Part shown: piece after piece, positions 22,601 to 31,429 of the stretch
How positions within the stretch are numbered: the stretch's first letter is position 1
How the letters are laid out: every line of letters starts with the position of its first letter
Assembly (NCBI RefSeq): GCF_900105075.1
Contig: NZ_FNSK01000002.1
Coordinates: 248,001-312,000, forward strand
Direction of reading: 5' to 3'
DNA length: 64,000 nucleotides
From: Rhodobacter sp. 24-YEA-8
GTDB lineage: Bacteria; Pseudomonadota; Alphaproteobacteria; Rhodobacterales; Rhodobacteraceae
Notes under the pieces: model-generated
The model's input: the letters and a program-made list of their open reading frames with translations, nothing else
What the model was told of the DNA's origin: nothing
Database searches by the model: none
Position numbers and translations under genes: made by a program

Positions 22601-25318
22601 ATGGCGACCGTTATAGACACCAAGATTCACCCCCCGCTCTTACGGTCGACGCTCTTGCGGCGCGAGGCGGCCCTTGCGCTGATGGATCAGGCGCTGGCGC
22701 ATCCGCTGACGGTCCTGCGCGCGCCGGCTGGGTTTGGAAAAACGACATTGGTGGCACAATGGGGCGCCGGGCTTGAGGAAACGGGTTTCGCCTGGCTTTC
22801 GCTGGATCCAATGGCCGACAGCGGCAGATCGTTCATCCTGCATCTGATCCGCGCGGTCGGGCGCGCCTTGCCCGCGCCTGACATGGCGCTGCAGAACCTG
22901 ATCACCTCGGAATCCCTGTCTGCGACCGGCGCGCTTGCGGCACTTGTCGCAGCGGTTCTGGCAGCCGGGCGGCCCCTGGTCCTCGTGCTTGATGACCTTC
23001 ACCGCCTGACCTCTGCAGAAGCCCTCGCCTTCCTGCAATCGCTGATTGATCACGCGCCCTCCCGGCTCCATATCGTGCTGATCTCGCGCAGCGATCCGCC
23101 TTTGCATCTGGCGCATCTCCGGGCGCGCGGGCAGCTGGTCCGTATCCCCGACAGCGCGCTGCGCTTCTCGCGGGCCGAGACGGCGGATTTCCTGCATGAA
23201 AGCCTCGGGCTCACGATGGAACCCGCAGAGCTGACGACGCTCCATACCCGGACCGAGGGCTGGATCGCGGCGCTGCAACTCGCCGGTCTCGCGATGAATG
23301 AGGAAGGCGACCGGCCGGGCTTTCTTGCACGGTTTTCCGGCGCAGATGGTGATATTGCCGCCTTTCTGGGCCAGGAGGTTCTGTCGCGGCTGCCCGGCGA
23401 TATGATGGATTTCCTCAGCCGCAGCGCGGTACTGGAATGGTTCGATGCCGATCTGGCGGCGCAGGTGACCGGGCATCAGGATGCAGCGGCGATGATCCGG
23501 CGCATCGACCAGGCGAACCTGTTCCTTGTGGCGCTGACGCCCTCGCGCACGACCTTCCGCTACCATCACCTTTTTGCCGATCTCTTGCGCAGCCTGCCCC
23601 GCACCGCCGAACTGGCCCCGGCGCTGAACCGCGCCGCCGCCGATTGCCTTTCCGCACGCGGGCTGGAAATCGACGCGGTGCATTATGCCCTGGCGGCGGG
23701 TGATACGCTGCGCGCGGCCGAACTGGTCGAGACCTGCTGCATGGCGGCAGTCAAGCTCGGCCAGATCACCCGGCTGCGCGCCTGGCTTGAACGGCTGCCG
23801 CCGGGCGTGAATGACAGCCGGCCGCGTTTGCTGCTGGCCCAGGCCTGGGTCTATTTCCATTCCAGCGCGCCGCGCCGGGCGCTGACCTGCGTGCGTGCCG
23901 CCCGCGATCTCCTGCGCCAGACGCAGTCTGACGCAGCTTTGCCGCGCGAGACCCATGCCGCGCTCTGGGCCGAGATGCAGGTGCTGGGGGTAGGCGCGCT
24001 TTCGGCCGGGGAACGCTCTGCCCGGGCGCGGCGGATGGCGCTGACCCTGTTGCCCGGCCTGCCGCATCAGGAACATTTCCTGCGCGGCACGCTGAACAAT
24101 GTGCTCGGGTTTTGCGAGTATCCGCTGGGCAGCCTTGGCCCCGCGCGCCTTGCCTGTAGCCGGGGCCGCGCGGCGCATGAACAGGCCGGATCGGTCTTTG
24201 GCATGGCCTATTCCGAGCTGATCCTCGGGCTGATCGAGAAATCCGCCGGCAATCTGCAAATCGCGCGTCAGCATTTCGCCTCTGGCGCCGATATGGCGCG
24301 CGAGGCGCTTGGCGCGGGATCTTATGCCGAGGCGATGGCTGCGGTCTTCCAGGCCGAGCTTGCCTATGAAAGCGACGATCTCGACGCCGCCGCGCGACAC
24401 CTGGCCGACCATCGCGGTGAGATGGAGGCTTTTGGCCTTGTGGTCCATGAGATGACGGTGCGCCTGTCAGCTGCGCGGCTGTCGGCGGCGCGGGGCGAGA
24501 CGGCAGCCGCCATCGCGATCCTCTCCGAGGCCGAGGTTTCCGGCGCCCGCAACCATTACCGCCGGCTGGTCGCTTCAGCGCTGAACGATCATGTCCGGCT
24601 CTTGCTGGCCGGGGGCAATGCGGCGCTGGCGCGGGGTGTGCTGATGGCGCGCGGCGTCAGCGAAGACAGCAGTGAGAGCCCCGGCGCGCCTTCGACCGCG
24701 CATGAGATGGAACAGATCGCGCTTTCACGGGTGCTGATCGCCGAAGGCACTGCCGCCGCCGCGCATGAGCGTCTGACCCGCATCGTCGGGCGGCTGCGCT
24801 ATTCGGGGCGGCTCAGACGGCTGGTGCAGGTTCAGGCGGTGAACGCCATCGCCGCGCTGAACGCCGGCGAGCGCATGGCCGCCCTGAATGCGATTTCCGA
24901 AGCTGTCGAGACCGCTTTTCGTCAGGGCGCGCTGCGCAGCCTGCTGGATGAGGGCGCAGCCCTTGCGCGGGTGATCGACTGGGCAAGGCCGCGCATCCCG
25001 TCCTGGTCGCGTGACGTGGCGCTTTCCGCCTTTGTCACGGGCCTCCATTCCCGGCTGGCTCCCTCAGCACCTGCTGCCGGGCCACAGACCCAGGCCCCGC
25101 CACCGCTCCTGTCGCCAAAAGAGGCCGAGGTCGCGGCGGCCTTGCAGGCCGGAGCTTCGAACCGCGAGATTTCCGAACAGCTTGCGATTTCGATGGATAC
25201 GGTGAAATGGCATCTGAAGAATATTTTCTCCAAGCTTGGTGTCTCCAGCCGCATTCAGGCGGTGCTGGCCTTGTCGGCCAGGGGAGACCGCCCGGACCCC
25301 CACCCGAAAGGGTGGTGA
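22601..25318 (+). CDS. MalT/LAL-type LuxR-family transcriptional regulator
   Basis: This 905-residue STAND-type ATPase activator has an N-terminal NTPase with Walker A (APAGFGKTTLVAQWG) near residue 40 and Walker B-like LVLVLDDLHRL. A long helical TPR-like sensor spans residues ~350-820. The C-terminal LuxR-type helix-turn-helix (LSPKEAEVAAALQAG, then ISMDTVKWHLKNIFSKLGVS) binds DNA. Such proteins bind an inducer and ATP, oligomerise and activate transcription. ATG 22601 begins the conserved TKIHPPLL segment; no strong Shine-Dalgarno is visible. The neighbouring deacetylase-ABC operon, 104 bp downstream on the same strand, is its likely target. An intrinsic terminator overlaps the stop codon. 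Confidence 0.93.
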   Translation: MATVIDTKIHPPLLRSTLLRREAALALMDQALAHPLTVLRAPAGFGKTTLVAQWGAGLEETGFAWLSLDPMADSGRSFILHLIRAVGRALPAPDMALQNLITSESLSATGALAALVAAVLAAGRPLVLVLDDLHRLTSAEALAFLQSLIDHAPSRLHIVLISRSDPPLHLAHLRARGQLVRIPDSALRFSRAETADFLHESLGLTMEPAELTTLHTRTEGWIAALQLAGLAMNEEGDRPGFLARFSGADGDIAAFLGQEVLSRLPGDMMDFLSRSAVLEWFDADLAAQVTGHQDAAAMIRRIDQANLFLVALTPSRTTFRYHHLFADLLRSLPRTAELAPALNRAAADCLSARGLEIDAVHYALAAGDTLRAAELVETCCMAAVKLGQITRLRAWLERLPPGVNDSRPRLLLAQAWVYFHSSAPRRALTCVRAARDLLRQTQSDAALPRETHAALWAEMQVLGVGALSAGERSARARRMALTLLPGLPHQEHFLRGTLNNVLGFCEYPLGSLGPARLACSRGRAAHEQAGSVFGMAYSELILGLIEKSAGNLQIARQHFASGADMAREALGAGSYAEAMAAVFQAELAYESDDLDAAARHLADHRGEMEAFGLVVHEMTVRLSAARLSAARGETAAAIAILSEAEVSGARNHYRRLVASALNDHVRLLLAGGNAALARGVLMARGVSEDSSESPGAPSTAHEMEQIALSRVLIAEGTAAAAHERLTRIVGRLRYSGRLRRLVQVQAVNAIAALNAGERMAALNAISEAVETAFRQGALRSLLDEGAALARVIDWARPRIPSWSRDVALSAFVTGLHSRLAPSAPAAGPQTQAPPPLLSPKEAEVAAALQAGASNREISEQLAISMDTVKWHLKNIFSKLGVSSRIQAVLALSARGDRPDPHPKGW

Positions 25319-25326
25319 AGATTTTT
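25300..25326 (+). terminator. Intrinsic terminator overlapping the end of the LAL regulator gene
   Basis: CCACCC (25300-25305), loop GAAA, GGGTGG (25310-25315), then TTTTT at 25322-25326. The stem lies in the last codons and the TGA stop is 25316-25318. The GNRA-type tetraloop adds stability. It insulates the regulator gene from the downstream operon. Confidence 0.65.
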
Positions 25327-25422
25327 CGCCACCCCCACCCCTAAGGGAGGCGCGTCCCCTTTAACCCTCGCCTAGCCTCCTCCCCGTAAGACCTGAGAAT
25401 CTCTGGGCGGGAGAAACGCGCG

Positions 25423-26520
25423 ATGACCACCGGCCTCGTGTCGCATGAGCTGTATCACTGGCATAATACCCAGAACTGGAACCTGGTTTTCCCGCCGGGC
25501 CTGACGGTGCAGCCGGGCGAACATGTCGAAAACCACGAGACCAAGCGGCGGATCCGCAATCTGCTCGAGGTCTCCGGCCTGCTGGATTACCTCGCACCGA
25601 TCAGACCGCGCCCCGCGACGGAGGATGAGATCGCGCGTTTTCACACCCGCGAGCATATCGCGAAGATCAGGGCGATCAGCGAGGCGGGCTGGGGCGATGC
25701 CTCATACCTCACGCCACTTGGCGCCGGGAGTTTCGACATCGCGCTGCTGGCGGCGGGCGGCACGATTGCCGCGATGGATGCGGTGCTGACCGGCCAGGTG
25801 CAGAATGCCTATGCCCTGGTGCGCCCGCCGGGACATCATGCCGAGCGCAATATCGGCATGGGGTTCTGCCTTTTCGGCAATGTGCCGGTGGCGATCATGC
25901 ATGCCCAGGCGACGCATGGCCTGGGCCGTGTCGCGACAGTGGACTGGGATGTCCACCACGGCAACGGCACCCAGGACGCGTTTTATGACAGCGGCGATGT
26001 GCTGACGATCTCGCTGCATCAGGATCGGCTTTACCCGACCCATTCCGGCCTGCATTCCGAGCGCGGCACCGGCAAAGGCGAGGGCTACAATCTCAATATC
26101 CCGCTGCCGCCGGGCTGCGGCAATGGCGCCTATATCGAGGCGTTCCGCCGTGTCGTCCTGCCCGCGCTCGAGCGTTACAAGCCCGATCTGATCGTGGTGC
26201 CCTCAGGGTTCGACGCCTGCGCGGTCGACCCGATGGGGCGGATGATGGTGACCTCGGAAGGCTATCGCCAGATGACCGCCATGCTGATGGAGGCCGCCGA
26301 CCGGCTGTGCGGCGGGCGTCTCATGATGTCACATGAGGGCGGATATTCGGCGATGTATGCCCCCTATTGCGGCCTTGCCGTGCTGGAAGAAATGAGCGGG
26401 ATCCGCACCCATGTCAGCGACCCCTGGGCCGAACATGCAGGCTGGGGCCAGCAGGAATTGCAGCCACATCAGGCCGCGATGATTGCCGATTCGGCGGCGC
26501 TTCTCGACGCGATCAGATAA
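25423..26520 (+). CDS. Class II HDAC-like / acetylpolyamine amidohydrolase-type deacetylase
   Basis: This 365-residue zinc deacetylase is of the arginase-deacetylase fold. Catalytic and metal residues are visible: His pair in RPPGHHAE, zinc Asp and His in TVDWDVHHGNGTQD, second zinc Asp in PSGFDACAVDP, and a glycine-rich loop HEGGYSAMYAPYC. Bacterial members remove acetyl groups from polyamines, other small amides or proteins. ATG 25423 follows GGCGGGAGAAACG. It stands 31 bp before an amide/urea-type ABC importer operon, so it probably deacetylates an imported acetylated amine. Ligand identity is inferred only. Confidence 0.93.
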   Translation: MTTGLVSHELYHWHNTQNWNLVFPPGLTVQPGEHVENHETKRRIRNLLEVSGLLDYLAPIRPRPATEDEIARFHTREHIAKIRAISEAGWGDASYLTPLGAGSFDIALLAAGGTIAAMDAVLTGQVQNAYALVRPPGHHAERNIGMGFCLFGNVPVAIMHAQATHGLGRVATVDWDVHHGNGTQDAFYDSGDVLTISLHQDRLYPTHSGLHSERGTGKGEGYNLNIPLPPGCGNGAYIEAFRRVVLPALERYKPDLIVVPSGFDACAVDPMGRMMVTSEGYRQMTAMLMEAADRLCGGRLMMSHEGGYSAMYAPYCGLAVLEEMSGIRTHVSDPWAEHAGWGQQELQPHQAAMIADSAALLDAIR

Positions 26521-26551
26521 AAAACACATATAAAACAATAGGGAAATGGTC

Positions 26552-27880
26552 ATGAAAACGCTGAAACTGGCAGCCCCAAATGTGATCCCCGGGCGGCGGA
26601 CATTCCTCAAGGGCGTCGCCGGCTTCGGCGGTGCAGCGGGCGCGATGCTTGCGGGTATGAATGACGGCGCCCGCGCGCAGGGCAGCGCCATCCCGGTCGG
26701 CCAGGCGGCCCCCCTTACCGATTTCGCCGCCGCTGACGGGGTCGAGTTTCGCAACGGTCTGATCATGGCCTGTGACGAGATCAACGCGCTTGGCGGCATT
26801 CTCGGCCGCCCGCTGGAGCCTCAGTTCGAGGATACCAAGCAGATGGGCGATGCCACCAACGTCCAGGCCGTGCAGCGTCTGATCGACCGCCACGGCGTCC
26901 ATGCGGTGATAAACGGCTATAATGTCGGCTCCGGCTCGGCGATCCCCGATGTCATCGCCGACAGCGGCATCATCTATGTCCATTATGACGCAACTTTGGG
27001 TCATACGAGCCTCATTGAATCCGACCCCGAGCGCTATTTCGGCTCCTTCCAGGGCTGTGCTGCGGAATACTGGTACGGGCCGGGTTTCCTCGATTTCCTG
27101 AAATCGCTGGAGGCGAATAAGGAATTTACCCGTCCGAACAACAAGATGGCGGTGATCCTTTCGGCGGGCGTCTATGCCGCGAATATCGCCAATGGCGTCA
27201 AAGAACGTGCCGCGGAATATGGCTGGGAGATTTCCATGTTCGAGACGGTTTCCGTGCCGATCTCGGAATGGGGTCCGACACTGGCGAAACTGCGTGAAGA
27301 TCCGCCGGCAGTGATCTGCATCACCCATTTCTTCCCCGCCGATCTGGCGCAGTTCATGGTGCAATTCGCGCCCAACCCCACGAATTCGCTGATCTATATG
27401 CAATATGGCCCGATGGTCCCCGCCTTCCGCGAGATTGCCGGCAAGGCATCGGAAGGGGTGATCTATGCAACCCTGGTGGGCGATCTTCAGGATGAGATCG
27501 GGCTGGATTTCGAGAAACGTTTCAAAGAGCGGTTCGGCGAGGCTGCGGGCCATAATTCCGGGGCGCAACCTTATGATGGCGCCTATCTCTGGGCCGTGGG
27601 CGCGGCGCTCGCAGGGGGCAGCGGCGAGCCGGATAATGCCGACCAGAACCGCCTGGTCGCCGACCGGATGCGGAACCTGATCTATCGCGGCGTCTGTGGC
27701 ACCACGCGGATGAACCCGGCAAACAACGCCGCGCGCGCCTTCCCGACCGAAGTGAACGACCCCTCGCTCGGCATGCCGCATCAGTTCCTGCAGATTCAGG
27801 ATGCGGCCGTGGGCGGTAAGCTGATCGCGCCCTGGCCCTATGCGACCGGCCCCTATGTGAAACCGTCCTGGCTGAAATGA
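26552..27880 (+). CDS. Amide/urea-type periplasmic substrate-binding protein
   Basis: This 442-residue binding protein belongs to the branched-chain amino acid/amide/urea ABC group (type I periplasmic fold). A twin-arginine-like leader (GRRTFLKGVAGFGG) precedes a mature domain beginning IPVGQAAPLTDFAA; the LIDRHGVHAVINGYNVGSG and AQPYDGAYLWAVGAAL segments are typical. ATG 26552 fits GGGA at 26541; ATG 26546 is an alternative. It is co-transcribed with LivGFHM-like genes. Its relatives bind urea, short-chain amides or amino acids. Confidence 0.92.
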   Translation: MKTLKLAAPNVIPGRRTFLKGVAGFGGAAGAMLAGMNDGARAQGSAIPVGQAAPLTDFAAADGVEFRNGLIMACDEINALGGILGRPLEPQFEDTKQMGDATNVQAVQRLIDRHGVHAVINGYNVGSGSAIPDVIADSGIIYVHYDATLGHTSLIESDPERYFGSFQGCAAEYWYGPGFLDFLKSLEANKEFTRPNNKMAVILSAGVYAANIANGVKERAAEYGWEISMFETVSVPISEWGPTLAKLREDPPAVICITHFFPADLAQFMVQFAPNPTNSLIYMQYGPMVPAFREIAGKASEGVIYATLVGDLQDEIGLDFEKRFKERFGEAAGHNSGAQPYDGAYLWAVGAALAGGSGEPDNADQNRLVADRMRNLIYRGVCGTTRMNPANNAARAFPTEVNDPSLGMPHQFLQIQDAAVGGKLIAPWPYATGPYVKPSWLK

Positions 27881-28668
27881 CGGAGCCCGCGACGATCCTC
27901 GCCTGCGAGGGGGTGACCAAACAATATGGCGCGCTGAAAGCCGTCAACGCGCTGGACTTCACGGTCCGGCGCGGCGAGGTGCTGGGGATCGGCGGGCCGA
28001 ATGGTGCGGGAAAGACCACGCTTTTCGACGTGCTCTCCGGCCTCTCGCCCGCGACCGCCGGTCGGGTGCTGCTGGCTGGCAAAGAGATCACCGCTGACGC
28101 CCCCGACCGCATCTGTCATCAGGGCCTTGCACGAACCTTCCAGCTGAATGCGGCCTTTGATTCCATGTCATTGCGCGACAATGTGCGGCTGGCGGCGCAA
28201 TTCGGGCGCCGCGCGCGGGCGATGCCCGGGCTGCGGCTTTCACGCGCGACGCAGGAGGCCGCCGATCAGGCGCTGGACTTCGTGGGGCTGACCCCGCGCG
28301 GGGCGACACTCGCGGGCCAGGCGCCGGTGATCGACCGTAAACTGCTGATGATCGCCTCGGCTTTGGCGACCGATCCGAAGATCCTGCTGATGGATGAACC
28401 GGTCGGCGGCCTGACCCATGCCGAGACCGATGTGATCATGGATTGCGTCCAGAGGCTGAAGGCGCGCGGCGTGACAATCATCCTGATCGAGCATGTGATG
28501 CGCTTTCTCGTAGGCCTGTCCGAACGCGTGATGATCCTCCATCACGGTGAGAAGATTTTCGAAGGCCCGCCCGGCGGACTGGTCGAAGATGCCACTGTGG
28601 TTGATGTCTATCTCGGGGCCGGCGCCTCTGAACGCTTGCGCGGCCATCTCAATGGAGGTGCCGCATGA
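27877..28668 (+). CDS. LivG-type ABC ATPase with a degenerate signature motif
   Basis: This 263-residue ATPase pairs with the LivF-type protein. Walker A (GGPNGAGKTTLFDVLSG), the Q-loop (LARTFQLN), Walker B (ILLMDEPVGGL) and switch His (IEHVM) are intact. The ABC signature, normally LSxGQ/E, is replaced by LAGQAPVIDRK, so the composite ATP site made by this signature and the partner's Walker A should be impaired. Start overlaps the preceding stop by 4 bp (ATGA), and the end overlaps the next gene the same way. Many heterodimeric ABC transporters work with one degenerate site. Confidence 0.92.
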   Translation: MTEPATILACEGVTKQYGALKAVNALDFTVRRGEVLGIGGPNGAGKTTLFDVLSGLSPATAGRVLLAGKEITADAPDRICHQGLARTFQLNAAFDSMSLRDNVRLAAQFGRRARAMPGLRLSRATQEAADQALDFVGLTPRGATLAGQAPVIDRKLLMIASALATDPKILLMDEPVGGLTHAETDVIMDCVQRLKARGVTIILIEHVMRFLVGLSERVMILHHGEKIFEGPPGGLVEDATVVDVYLGAGASERLRGHLNGGAA

Positions 28669-29375
28669 GCCTGTTGGAAATCAGCGGTCTCGAGGTCACT
28701 TATGGTGTGCAGCGGGTGATAAGCGGCATTTCGCTGACGGTCAAAGAGGGCGAATTCGCGGCGCTGGTCGGCCCGAACGGGCATGGGAAAACCACGGTTC
28801 TGCGCGCGATTTCAGGCCTTGCCCGCGCACGCGCCGGTGAGATCCGCCTTGACGGCCAGTCGCTGACCCGCGCGCGGCCCGACCGCATCGTCGCGGCGGG
28901 CGTCATCCATGTGCCGCAGGGCGATCTCTTGTTTCCGGGCATGTCGGTGCTCGACAATCTCAGGATGGGCGCCTACCTCCCCGAGGCTGCGCGCGATGAG
29001 GCACGCCGTCTTGATGAGGTCTTTACGCTGCTGCCGAAACTGCGCGACCGGCAGGCTCAGACTGCCTCGACCCTTTCAGGTGGCGAGCGGCGCATGGTCG
29101 GGATCGGGCGCGGGCTGATGGCGGGCGGGCGGATCCTGATGCTCGATGAACCCTCTCTCGGGCTCGCCCCCATCGTGATTGACCAGATCTATGAGCTGGT
29201 GCAGGCGCTGGCGAAATCGGGGCGCACTATTCTGGTGGTCGAGGAAAATGCCATTCGCATCGCGGATATGGCTGACCGGATGCATCTTCTCGACAATGGC
29301 GCCATCGCCTGGTCGGGAACGGGGCAGGAGTTCCTGTCTTCTCCGGAAATTTTCGCCACATATCTGGGGGGCTGA
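28665..29375 (+). CDS. LivF-type ABC ATPase
   Basis: This 236-residue ATPase has canonical motifs: Walker A VGPNGHGKTTVLRAISG, signature LSGGERRMVGIGRGLM, Walker B ILMLDEPSLGLAP and a switch region VVEENAIR in which the usual histidine position is Asn/Glu-like, as is common in LivF. It forms the nucleotide-binding heterodimer with the LivG-type protein and supplies the intact signature. ATGA overlap upstream; the permease gene follows 3 bp after its stop. Confidence 0.93.
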   Translation: MSLLEISGLEVTYGVQRVISGISLTVKEGEFAALVGPNGHGKTTVLRAISGLARARAGEIRLDGQSLTRARPDRIVAAGVIHVPQGDLLFPGMSVLDNLRMGAYLPEAARDEARRLDEVFTLLPKLRDRQAQTASTLSGGERRMVGIGRGLMAGGRILMLDEPSLGLAPIVIDQIYELVQALAKSGRTILVVEENAIRIADMADRMHLLDNGAIAWSGTGQEFLSSPEIFATYLGG

Positions 29376-29378
29376 GCC

Positions 29379-30257
29379 ATGGATATCGCAACCCAGATCC
29401 TGATTTCCGGGCTGACCCTCGGCGCGGTCTATGCCGTTTCAACGATCGGCCTTGCGCTGATTTACGGCGCACTGAACATGCTGAACATGGCGCAAGGCGG
29501 TCTGCTGGCGCTTGGCGGCTATATCGCCATGTGGGGGATGCAGGCGATGGGCTGGCCCGCACCGCTGGCCGCACTGGCCGCAATGGCGGCGGGAGCGGTG
29601 GCGGGCGGTCTGATCTTTGTCGCGGCCGCGCGGCCGATCCTTGGTGGCGAAGGCTTCGAGACCCGCATCTTCATCGCCACCATCGGCATCGGGCTGATGC
29701 TGGAAAGCGTGATCCTCAAGACCTTTGGCCCACAACCCCAGGCGCAGAGCCTTAAGCTTGAAGGCGGCATCATGATCGGCCAGGTCAACCTGCCCTGGCA
29801 AAATGTGCTGATCTTTGTCACAGCTCTGTTGATGCTGGTGCTGGTGGCGGGAATGCTGAACCGCTCGCGCCTCGGGCGGGCGATCCGGGCGACCTCGATG
29901 AACCGTGATGCAGCGCAGCTGATGGGTGTGCCGATCCGCCGGATCTACCTGACGATCCTGATGCTCTCGGGCGCACTGGCGGCGCTGTCGGGGATCATGA
30001 TCTCGTCAATGTCGGGGCTGTTGCCGAATATGGGGGCGGACCCGATGCTGAAAGCCTTCATCATCTGTGTCGTGGCGGGGTTGGGGAATGTGCCGGGCGC
30101 CGCGCTGACCGCCTTTGCCATCGGTATGCTTGAGGCGGTCATCCAATACATCTTCGGCGTACAATATGCCTTCGCGATCCTGCTTTGTCTTGTGATCGCA
30201 GTGCTGATCTGGAGACCCCAGGGCGTCTTTGGCCAGAAAGAAGTGGTGCGGCTATGA
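29379..30257 (+). CDS. LivH-type ABC permease
   Basis: This 292-residue inner-membrane permease has about eight hydrophobic helices, starting with ILISGLTLGAVYAVSTIGLALI and including the conserved GLGNVPGAALTAFAIGMLE segment that contacts the ATPases. It pairs with the LivM-type permease, whose ATG interlocks with its stop (30254-30257). It forms the channel for the amide/urea-type substrate. Confidence 0.93.
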   Translation: MDIATQILISGLTLGAVYAVSTIGLALIYGALNMLNMAQGGLLALGGYIAMWGMQAMGWPAPLAALAAMAAGAVAGGLIFVAAARPILGGEGFETRIFIATIGIGLMLESVILKTFGPQPQAQSLKLEGGIMIGQVNLPWQNVLIFVTALLMLVLVAGMLNRSRLGRAIRATSMNRDAAQLMGVPIRRIYLTILMLSGALAALSGIMISSMSGLLPNMGADPMLKAFIICVVAGLGNVPGAALTAFAIGMLEAVIQYIFGVQYAFAILLCLVIAVLIWRPQGVFGQKEVVRL

Positions 30258-31285
30258 TCCGGTCTCCTGTCAGACGCGATGTCGTGATTGCGCTGGTGCT
30301 GTTTCTTCTGATGCTGGCGGTGCCATTGCTGACCGGCACCCGCTATGTGCTGACGCAGCTGACGGTTTTCTTCATCTGGGCGGTGGTGGCGAGCCAGTGG
30401 AACCTGGTTCTGGGCGTCGCGGGGATCTTTTCACTGGCGCAGATGGCGCTGTTCGCGGTCGGTGCCTATGCGACCGCGATGCTGGCCTATTATATCGGGC
30501 TGATGCTGCCCGCCGCGATGCTGCTGGCCGCCCTGGTGACGGTAGGTGTCTCGCTGGTGATCGGCTTTGCCTGCCTGAGGCTGAAAGGCCCCTATGTGGC
30601 GCTGCTGACGCTGGCGATTGGCCAGGTCATGTATCTTCTGGTCGTGAACGACACCGCCTGTTTCACCACGCCCGCCTCGGGCTGTCTGCCTTTGTTCGGC
30701 GGCGCGCGCGGCTTTTCGCGGTTCGGAGATCTGGGCTTTCGCGATCTTCTCGGCTCGAAATGGTATATCGGGCATTACTATACCGGGCTGGTGCTGCTGC
30801 TTGCCGCGCAGCTGTTCTGCATCGCGATCATCCATGGCCCGCTGGGACTGGCCTTTCGGGGCCTGCGCGACAATCCCGGCCTTGCACTGGCACGCGGCGT
30901 GTCGCGGATGCGCTATCAGCTCTGGGTCTTTGGCCTTTCCGCCTTTTTCACCGGCCTTGCCGGCGCCTTTCATGCCGCGCATTTCGGCGTGGTCGGGCCG
31001 ACTGCTTTTGCATTCGCGATGCTTCTCTTCATCCTTGCGATGATCGTGGTCGGCGGGCTTGGCACCACATGGGGGCCCCTGATCGGCGCCGCGCTTCTGA
31101 TGTGGGCCGATGAGGGGCTGCGCGAAGTGTCGGACTGGCGCGAGATCGGCATCGGGCTTGTGCTGGCGGGCTGCGTGATCCTTTTTCCCAAAGGGCTTGC
31201 CGGAATCCGGTTCAGGTTCGGCCAGGGGCGCGGTCAGAGACCGGATGCACCACCTGCGCCCCCGCCTCATACCAGGCCGGTCTGA
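30254..31285 (+). CDS. LivM-type ABC permease
   Basis: This 343-residue inner-membrane permease has the family hallmarks WNLVLGVAGIFSLAQMALFAVGAYATAML and IVVGGLGTTWGPLIGAALL. ATG 30254 overlaps the preceding stop, so the longer upstream reading is not needed. A proline-rich, arginine-containing tail follows residue ~325. It is the last gene of the deacetylase-importer operon. Confidence 0.93.
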   Translation: MIRSPVRRDVVIALVLFLLMLAVPLLTGTRYVLTQLTVFFIWAVVASQWNLVLGVAGIFSLAQMALFAVGAYATAMLAYYIGLMLPAAMLLAALVTVGVSLVIGFACLRLKGPYVALLTLAIGQVMYLLVVNDTACFTTPASGCLPLFGGARGFSRFGDLGFRDLLGSKWYIGHYYTGLVLLLAAQLFCIAIIHGPLGLAFRGLRDNPGLALARGVSRMRYQLWVFGLSAFFTGLAGAFHAAHFGVVGPTAFAFAMLLFILAMIVVGGLGTTWGPLIGAALLMWADEGLREVSDWREIGIGLVLAGCVILFPKGLAGIRFRFGQGRGQRPDAPPAPPPHTRPV

Positions 31286-31429
31286 CCGTCCGGAGCCGGG
31301 AAAATCACCGCCCCCCATCGGCGGGCGATCCAGTGCGGGCAGCGGGGGCCGGTAAGGCACAGGCCCCCGCCATGGGTCGGGCAAAGGGAGCAGCCCGGCC
31401 GGGGAAAGAAGCGCCCGGATCCCGGGCAG
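31286..31429. other. Convergent gap with a small Cys-rich ORF
   Basis: This 144-bp gap lies between the ends of the amide importer operon (+) and the sugar operon (-). A minus-strand frame from 31458 to 31267 would encode 63 residues with five cysteines (GCSLCPTHGGGLC, then GPRCPHW). The CxxC spacing is zinc-ribbon-like, but there is no clear ribosome-binding site and it overlaps both neighbours. No convincing terminator is seen. Confidence 0.3.
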
